Shown: in pieces, positions 57,210 through 64,000 of the stretch
Layout of the letters: each line of letters begins with the position of its first letter
How positions within the stretch are numbered: position 1 is the stretch's first letter
DNA from: Bathynomus jamesi
Taxonomy: Eukaryota > Arthropoda > Malacostraca > Isopoda > Cirolanidae
DNA: 64,000 nucleotides
NCBI GenBank assembly: GCA_023014485.1
Contig: JAJOZX010000998.1
Span: forward strand, 827,001-891,000
Direction of reading: 5' to 3'
Program-made: the position numbers and the translations under genes
Notes under the pieces: model-generated
What the model was told of the DNA's origin: nothing
The model's input: the letters and a program-made list of their open reading frames with translations, nothing else
Databases searched by the model: none

Positions 57210-59755
57210 GTACTAGGCGTAAGATAGAGGTGCTGTATCGTAGTATCTCCCTACAATTTCTCCAGATGTTATACTTATGGGCAGTTGGTCCAGGAACTCC
57301 ACTCTAGATTTCTTTACTGCCCCTGTCGTTCCCACCACAATTGGGTTAGCCACATTCCAGTCCGCTGGGACTCCTACTTCCACCAGGAGGCATTTGTTAC
57401 CCTCCTTTTCTCTCACTACTATGTCTGGCCTGCATCCTGTTATTCTGATGTCAGTTGGTATCTCATGATCATATAGGAGCAGCACTTTTATCATTGTCTT
57501 CTATTCCTTGTAGAATATGTTCCCAATGCTTTTCTGTTTCTAGCCCTATTTCATATTTTTTACACAGCTTGAAGTGGATTAGATTACAGACTGCATTGTG
57601 TCTGTCTGTGTAGTTTCCTCCGTGTAGGAGTATTTCGCATCCAGATAGTATGTGACTCACAGTCTGCACATCTCAGTTTCATTTTTACCTTCGATATTTC
57701 TTTTGAGCCAGTCTTGTGCTGCTACCACCGCCGTTCATCTTCTGGTCTCAGTGACCCTCTTACCAGGAACTCTACGGTTTTATCCCTCTCTATGTATGCT
57801 CTGTTTAGCACCTCCTCTTTGTATACGTTGCTGAATTTGTGCTCTTCCCAGTTCTTCTCCTTTTCTTCTGATCTTTTCCTGTTATACCTTCTTTTTATGG
57901 TGCTTATCTTTTCCATGAGAGGTTTATTTGCAATGTCTTCAAGCTGTTCAGGTCCTATGCCGGTGTCCACTAGATTATCATTTGCCGTCTTTGAAGGTGA
58001 TGTTGTTCGAGGCTTTTCACGTTCATGGTCTCTTACAAATCTGACTAGCCTTCCTTCTCCTTCCTTTATGTACTGTGCTAATCCTATTGTTGTGGCTTTG
58101 TGCACTTGGTCTATTAGCGCAAGCCCTAATCCACCGACCTTCCTTGGCAGGTATAGCCTTGGTGTGCATTGGTTTTTATATATGATCTTCTGCGCATGGA
58201 GCATTTTTCTGGTGATTGTATCCAGTTTGTTGATTTCTAGCTGGGTCAAATTGATTATGCCAAAACTGTATGACAGTACGGGTACTGCCAGCGAGTTTAT
58301 GGATAGGATCTTATTTTTCCTGTTTCGGTGGGATTTTACGATTAGTTTTATTCTTTTTAAATATTCTTTCCGCAGGCTTTCTTTCATGATGTCATTTTCC
58401 ATCTTTTCCGGTTCTTCCATTCCCAGATATTTATATGCAACTTCTTGCTCTAGTTCTTCTATCACGATATTGTCCACCCTGATGTTTTCTGATTCACACC
58501 TTTTGCCTTTCTTTAGTGTGACAGTGACACATTTCTCAAGACCAAACTCCATCTGGATGTCATCTGAGAACTTTTTGACCTCCCTGATCTCTTCTGTTAG
58601 CTCGCTTTTGTTTGGGGCGTACAGTTTTAGGTCATCCATGTAGAACAAGTGAGATATTTTTGGGCTGCTCTTTTCCCTTGGTCTCATCACATAGCCTTTG
58701 TTTAGGTTATTTATTAGTTGGCTAAGTGGGTTTAGCGCCAGTACGAACAAAGAGGGAATATTCAATCACCCCTGGTAGATCCCTCTCTTGATTCTCACAC
58801 TGTTCACCTCTAAAGTTCCCTTACTGTGATGGAGGGTTAGGTCCGTTTCCCATTGTGTCATAGCTGTTTCTAAGAAGATCCTGATGGTAGGGTGGCTCTT
58901 GTATAGTCTCAACACTTCCTTCACCCAGGAGTTGGGTACACTGTCATACGCCTTTTTGTAGTCAATCCATGCCATGCTTAGGTTTCTCTGTTTCTTTCTG
59001 CTGTTCTCCAATATAGCCCTGTTGATTAGCAGCTGGTCTTTTGTCCCATACGTTTTTCTGCTACATTCTTTTTGTTCTGGGCTTATAATGTTGTTTTCTT
59101 CTGCATGGCTGTAGATCCTGTCTGCTATGATTCCTGTTAGTATTTTGTAGGTTGTTGGCAAGCATGTTATTGGTCTATATTTGCTTGGGTTCTGGGTCTC
59201 ATGGGACTTTGGTAGTAATGTTTTTCCTTTTGTCAACCATTCTGGTACTTCTTCTTCTGCTATTAGTATCTTGTTGAAGCACCTTGTTAGTTTTATACTT
59301 AGTGATGTTAGATTTTTCAACCAGAAGTTCTTAATCATGTCTGGACCTGGTGCTTTTCAGTTACTGGTTTTTTTATTTTCTCCTCAACTTCTTTCATGGT
59401 TATTCTGTCCATGTTCATCTCTTTGATGTTTCTCACCTTTTCGCTGTTGTAAAGGCTTCAATCCATTCTGCACCATCATTATGGTTGACTTCATTCTCAT
59501 AGATGTTCTTCCAGAAAGGCTCCACTTGTTCTTTTTCAGGCGGTCTTTCTACTTTTATCTGGGCATTCTTTAATTTTCTAAATCGTTTCGTTGGGTTATC
59601 TTCGAACATCTCATTTTGTTTCTTTTCTTTGTCCAAGCGTATATATCTTGCCAATCCTTTTGCTTTTGCTGAGAGGTCTAGTTTTTTCCTGGCAATGCTT
59701 TGTTTGATCTTTCTTTCATTGTCCAGTTTTTCTCATTGGATCAGTACATTTACAT
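57210..59755 (-). pseudogene. Restriction-like-endonuclease LINE (R2/R4-like), second copy
   Basis: Reading leftward: a charged N-terminal part (59433-59755, RYIRLDKEKKQNEM); RT start 58766-59338 ([49 protein letters not shown]); RT core 57722-58765 ([13 protein letters not shown] as the catalytic box, KYLGMEEPE); zinc finger around 57640-57680 (VSHILSGCEILL, RHNAV); and the PD-(D/E)XK endonuclease 57213-57494 (CRPDIVVREKEGNKCLLVE). Frameshifts near 59400, 58766 and 57700. Same domain plan as 13556-15822 and clearly related, but another subfamily. 5'-truncated. Confidence 0.85.
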
Positions 59756-59879
59756 TTGTGTAAGAATAGAATAGATAAGTATTTTTTAGAAATATATATT
59801 TTCTTCTAATTCCTCAAAATGAACAAAAACACCTTAAAAAAGTATGGTAATGACCAAAAGGCTTTTCAGCCTTTCTCTT

Positions 59880-60410
59880 GTCCTTGTATCTCCTTATAAT
59901 GTAACTTATCATGACCTAACTTAACGTAATTAAACTTAAACAACTCCAGTACCTATCCTAAACAAATTTAACCAAAACAATTTTAACCTAAATTCAAGCT
60001 AACTTGTCAATGTAAACTAGACTAACTTAAACGACTATCCAGTCCCTTACGCGAGTAAAGTAGCCCAACTCGACCTAAATTTAACGTAAACCAATTTCCA
60101 GCCTTATTTTGGCTTGAACGAATCCCACTTAACTAACTTCACTTAACTAACCTAAACAAGTTCGACCTAAATTAGGCTAAACTAACCTAATCTGAAATGT
60201 TTTAACTCAACTTACACGAGTCGCCAGTACATAAGCTGATATAAACTAACCTACTTTGACCAAAACGAACTTAGTTTGATTTAATTTAATCTAAATGACT
60301 GTCAAGTACCTGAACTAACCTGACCATAACTAGCCTATAAATTTGATATAACCAAAACTACCCAAAACGTCTTTCCGAACCCTAGCTAGACTTAAACTAG
60401 CTTAATTCGA
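59880..60410. repeat. Degenerate CTAACTTAA-rich tract
   Basis: Over 500 bp made mostly of words such as ACCTAACTTAA, TAACCTAAA, AACTTAAAC and AACTAACC on the plus strand. Longer marks recur at irregular spacing: CTCCAGTACCT, ATCCAGTCCCTTA, CGCCAGTACATAA and GTCAAGTACCTGAA (about 59945, 60035, 60220, 60300), suggesting an old tandem repeat of about 90 bp. Telomere-like CCTAA is present but not in a regular array. Confidence 0.7.
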
Positions 60411-61700
60411 TTCAATCACTATTTGAAAATATTTCCATTCCTGAATAATAATACAGTACAAAACATCTTAACAAATTTGGAGTGAGAAGGCAGAAACAGC
60501 CCGGAGGTAATCGAGAGCAGTGTTGACCTTCGTGTGGAGAAGAGGAAGGATGGGTCCCCAGCCCAATCTTTCCCCTCTGTATTGTGAGAGATGTCTGCCG
60601 GCTGGCGGTGCGGGGTCGCCATATTCCTATATCAAACATATTCTGTTGATATGTAAATTTATCTGTCTCGTATTTAAAAAATATACAGTAGTTTCATTTA
60701 GAAACAAAATATAAAATGAAGATTATTTGTCTTTTGATTAATTAATAGTGTTTTACTTTCTGGGAGTACCAGATGGCTCAAAATGATTCTCAGAACTCCA
60801 GCTGAGACAACAAATGGTTATGCATGATAAAACATGTTTGTGTAGAAAACGAGGCGAAAGTAAATTTTTCACCGGGTTCAAAAATGCCTTAATCCAAAAG
60901 CCAAAAGACCCAAAATGAGTAGAAGAAGTAGAGGAGGAGGAGGAGAAGGAGGAGGAGAGGAGGAGAAAAAGAGAGATTATTTATATAAGGAAATTCACGT
61001 CAAGTTTTAAGATTTATGAAATTGAGAGTGAAGGCGATCTTCATTATTAATTATTCTATGTATAAATCGCGAAAATAGCATAGACGATATTTTCTTTATA
61101 CAAATTTTATATTAATTACATGGAAGATATATAAGGAGGTGAATTGTTTAATTGATCCATTTATGAGAAAGCAGCTTAGAATGAAGCTACAAGGGAGTGA
61201 AGTTGTTTGTATGTTTATTTATATACAGTCATAAATTCAGATATTTTTATGAGAGTATAACCATAGTGTAGTTCCAGAGATAGTGGGACATATCGACGTT
61301 TTCCCTGCTGCTGCTTCCTTTACGCATTTTCCTCTGCTCCCCGCCTCCTGTCTTTTCCCATCAAGCTTAGACAGCTACGATTAATTAGAACCACAACTGG
61401 TTACTGAAGAGATTCAACCTCTTATGACGTAATAATTATCGAGTTTATTGATGAATAATTATCAGTGGTAAGAAATTTAACATTTATATGTGAAAGAATT
61501 AGATTAAATTTACACTAACACACGCACGAAAATTCACTCTATTTAGTGTGTCTCGCACTGCAGTTTACAAAAACGCGCAGGCAATTTTAGAAGAATAAGT
61601 ACAATCAAGTAATAATAATTACACTGTGGAATAACTAAAGTATTCGTAAAATACTAACCAATGTATAAAAACTAAACACAAAAGATAACAGATCTTAATA
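60411..61700. other. Unassigned spacer with a GC-rich patch
   Basis: 60495-60625 is GC-rich (GGCTGGCGGTGCGGGGTCGCC) with short open frames on the minus strand, not recognised. A GGAGGAGGAGAA purine run lies at 60930-60970. Confidence 0.4.
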
Positions 61701-61702
61701 TA

Positions 61703-61779
61703 CAAGGTGAGTCAAAAGTCCCGCCTCAGAAATGAATGTACATTAACTATCTTTGAGGCACGACTTTTGATTCACACTG
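61703..61779. mobile_element. Tiny mariner-type MITE with TA target
   Basis: CAAGGTGAGTCAAAAGTC at the left and the complement of GACTTTTGATTCACACTG at the right are inverted copies with TA outside each (61701-61702, 61780-61781). Only 77 bp remain. Confidence 0.8.
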
Positions 61780-61881
61780 TATATAGAGTATATTACTGGA
61801 ACATAAATTCACGAATTCATCAGAATTTATCAATTTCTAAAACTATTTTACAAATTTAATCTACTTTTTCTTGAAATTATT

Positions 61882-61884
<3 letters not shown>

Positions 61885-61914
<30 letters not shown>
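61885..61914. repeat. (TA)n microsatellite
   Basis: About fifteen TA units. Confidence 0.9.
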
Positions 61915-61917
<3 letters not shown>

Positions 61918-62616
61918 GATTGAACATAAAATAGGTTTAAAGAACAATTTGAAATTTATTATATCCTATATAACTTGGGATTGCAGATGATACAGGCCAG
62001 ACTTACATAAATTTACAATAATTTTCTAGAAAACTGCTTTTCTGGCAAAGTTATTGGTTTAACAACTTCAAAAACGTATAATAACCAAGAATAAGAAGTT
62101 GATAAAATAGCAACCAACTTCTGAGATGGAGAAATGATCTTGGAACCAAACGACATTCGGAAAGAGAGAATTTATTTCTATTTCGCCTTCTTTCTCTGAC
62201 TTAATGCATATTCGTATACAAATTTTTTTGGATGGGATCGGGGTGTTGGGGGATCCGAAAGGATTAGAGGGGATTGAAATTACTCCTGAAACGAAACAAT
62301 CTAAGTCAAAGATTTTATTTTTTGTTAGTAGTAATATCTACGAGATTAAAAGATAAATGGAGAAATTACATTAAAAATTATGATTTATATTCCTGAATAA
62401 AATAATAATAAAAGTTTTTAAACAATGTTAAAAGTTTCTCTCTCTCTCTCTCCGGTTTTTCCATAGTTTTTTATTTAATAATAAAAGTTAATAAATAATA
62501 ACAGATTTATTGAATGAATAAATTTAGAATCGTGTTGCTTTCCCCTTTCCATTATTTGAAGGTGACACACATTTTGGCATTCCATTCATGAACCTTGCTA
62601 TTTGTTCTTGAGGACA
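61915..62616. other. AT-rich spacer
   Basis: A short (CT)n run lies at about 62437-62452. Nothing else recognised. Confidence 0.4.
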
Positions 62617-63328
62617 ATTGAGGGGTCGCGCGTCTTAAGGTACCTAAGCGCCACCATAGACGAAAACGTGTTTTTGATGGATATCACTATTTTCACCCTT
62701 CCTCTATCGCGTGGTTTGGGTTATAATGACCTTACGACACTAGAAGTATGGTTGAAAACCTTATGAAGCGAACTACTTTTTTCCCCTCTATCGCCAGCTG
62801 GGCTCTGCCGCCCAGATGTGATGCGCGTCTTAAGGCCCCAATATCCCGTTCAACTGGTGGGAGGCCCACGCGACGAGAGGGACACGAAACAAACATCCCG
62901 CCAGTACCTTAAGACTCGCGTTGCTGTTAGCAGGTGTCCTGTGTTCGTACTCATATTGCTGAATATTGCGTGGATTATTCTATTCACACGGCTTCTAACT
63001 ATTATCAACGTGTGCAGCAATGTTTCACCGTGCTAGTGATAGTGATGAAAAATCAATGGAATCATTCTCTGCCAGAAATCGCACCCAAAGTTCGGCATAA
63101 TAAGAAAAAAAATTTTTTAAAAATATATATAATATATGAAAATCTATTCCAAAAACTCATCAACATCTTCATTAGCATACTTAGAACTCTAATTTAGCAA
63201 AAAATGAACGTTCTAGCTCAATTAATAACAGAGATACTATTGCCAGAATATTGCTGAACTTTGGAGGCGATTTCTGGTGAATTTTAATTTTGGCGCTTAG
63301 GTACCTTAAGACGCGGGACCCCTCAATT
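62616..63328. mobile_element. Non-autonomous TIR element with CGCGTCTTAAGG ends
   Basis: The left end AATTGAGGGGTCGCGCGTCT continues TTAAGGTACCTAAGCGCCA; the right end is its near-perfect complement (about 38 bp). Inside, a second pair of the same motif occurs (GCGCGTCTTAAGGCCC at 62823 and ACCTTAAGACTCGCG at 62907), so a shorter related element may be nested. No transposase recognised. Target duplication not determined. Confidence 0.75.
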
Positions 63329-63369
63329 ATTATCGTGGTGTCTATTTAAATATGTTAACCTTCTGTGTG

Positions 63370-64000
63370 TGTGTATATATATATATGAAAATTACTTCAC
63401 GAAAGTAACACGTGAATAATATTTATGATGAAAATAACCACGAAGGAAAAAGGAAACACAGAATGGTGCTCAAGCGCTTTCGTCTAATGACATCCTCAGG
63501 AACACTGAAATAAATAACAAGTTTGAGACTATATAGAAGCCACAAAAAATACAATACAAATAAAAATTGTAGAAGGAGCATACAAATTTATAAGGAAAAA
63601 CTACCAGAGTTTTAGCACTTTGCCCCTTTTGTCTAAATCAGTTCTGAACGAATTCTAAACAACAGGATCAAGGAAAAAAAGGCCCTGGCTAGTGTTAAAA
63701 TTATTTGTAAGTTGAATAATGGCAGACATAAGAATATTCCTATTAACAATGTTGCTTGAGTGAAACAAAATTGAAGCATTATTCCAATCAGTACAGTGGG
63801 ATAACTCTGACAAATGGACGAAAAGGGCACTGGACGACTGTCCCGTTCTAACGAAATATTGATGCTGTTTCACACGCGTGTGCAAATCCTTTCCCGTCTG
63901 TCCAGTGTAAAAAGAATCACATTGTTTACAACCAATTTTATAGATAATGACTGAATTATTGATAGGGTTATTTTTTACTATGATATTTTTTTAAAATTTG
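63370..64000 (-). mobile_element. Penelope-like element, 3' end with GIY-YIG endonuclease
   Basis: The minus strand, from the window edge, encodes a GIY-YIG-type nuclease: IYKIGCKQCDSFYTGQTGKD followed by LHTRVKQHQYF, the Penelope form of the fold. A C-terminal segment follows (63655-63885), with a frameshift near 63680. Downstream lies a non-coding tail with a hammerhead-like motif (63474-63500), then a (TA)n end at 63373. The RT part lies beyond the window. The endonuclease would nick the target for primed reverse transcription. Confidence 0.85.
63474..63500 (-). ncRNA. Hammerhead-ribozyme-like core in the Penelope tail
   Basis: On the minus strand the sequence reads CCTGAGGATGTCATTAGACG then AAAGCGC. 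CTGAGGA fits the conserved CUGANGA box, GTC-ATTA-GAC can form stem II, and GAAA follows. Hammerhead motifs are known in Penelope-like elements. Stems I and III and the cleavage site were not established by eye. Confidence 0.5.

Noticed and set aside
57714..58643. 309-codon plus-strand frame
   Set aside because: Antisense shadow of the LINE RT, Ser/Phe/Leu-rich as expected for such shadows.
59880..60410. Interstitial telomere
   Set aside because: CCTAA words are frequent but never in a regular tandem array; described as a degenerate tract instead.

Overview
The window is repeat-dominated animal DNA with no intact host gene and no rRNA or tRNA gene that I can support. Dense (TA)n and (CA)n microsatellites, CR1/L2-type and restriction-endonuclease-type LINEs, Penelope, mariner and hAT-type DNA transposons, a Maverick/adintovirus-like provirus and many TTAGG-like (CCTAA) runs suggest an invertebrate. 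An arthropod, perhaps a decapod crustacean, fits best, but that is inference from repeat content. Almost every reading frame carries stops or frameshifts, so this is a graveyard of mobile elements that have inserted into one another.

Layout. 1-2340: two fragments of one CR1/L2-like LINE placed tail to tail. 2521-5796 and 5833-7726: two members of a transposase family with hAT-like features. 7727-9689: a decayed ZBED/Charlie-like hAT, followed by a third LINE copy (9690-11720) that carries a 0.5-kb hairpin insertion. 11744-12888: a DNA transposon without a recognisable gene. 12969-15937: a mariner split by an endonuclease-bearing LINE. 18433-24512: an old full-structure LINE (esterase ORF1, endonuclease, reverse transcriptase) broken up by at least five palindromic or hAT-type insertions. 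25341-27636 and 29278-32300: two more members of the hAT-like family, with a short mariner (27798-28369) between them.

28490-46045: a decayed Maverick/Polinton (adintovirus-like) provirus. A family-B DNA polymerase lies on the minus strand. On the plus strand are the packaging ATPase, two small accessory frames, a chromodomain integrase, the minor capsid (penton-like) protein, a basic virion-type protein, the major capsid protein and an adenain-type protease. Unrecognised minus-strand frames (28490-33512) lie beyond the polymerase and may belong to the same element. Four later insertions cut it: the hAT-like element at 29278, a complex inverted repeat at 33795, a SINE/LINE-tail fragment in the polymerase, and a DD37E mariner in the ATPase.

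46311-64000: a possible spliced minus-strand gene, two copies of a tRNA-derived SINE that looks dimeric, the best-preserved LINE of the window (49150-53123, minus strand), a GC-rich dispersed repeat, an ATGCAT satellite, a large palindromic MITE, a second endonuclease-bearing LINE (57210-59755), a degenerate CTAAC-rich tract, small TIR elements, and at the right edge the GIY-YIG end of a Penelope-like element with a hammerhead-like motif.

The strongest candidates for something little described are (i) the diverse hAT-like transposase family, present as four different members within 30 kb, and (ii) the palindromic MITEs that share one core and make 8-bp target duplications.
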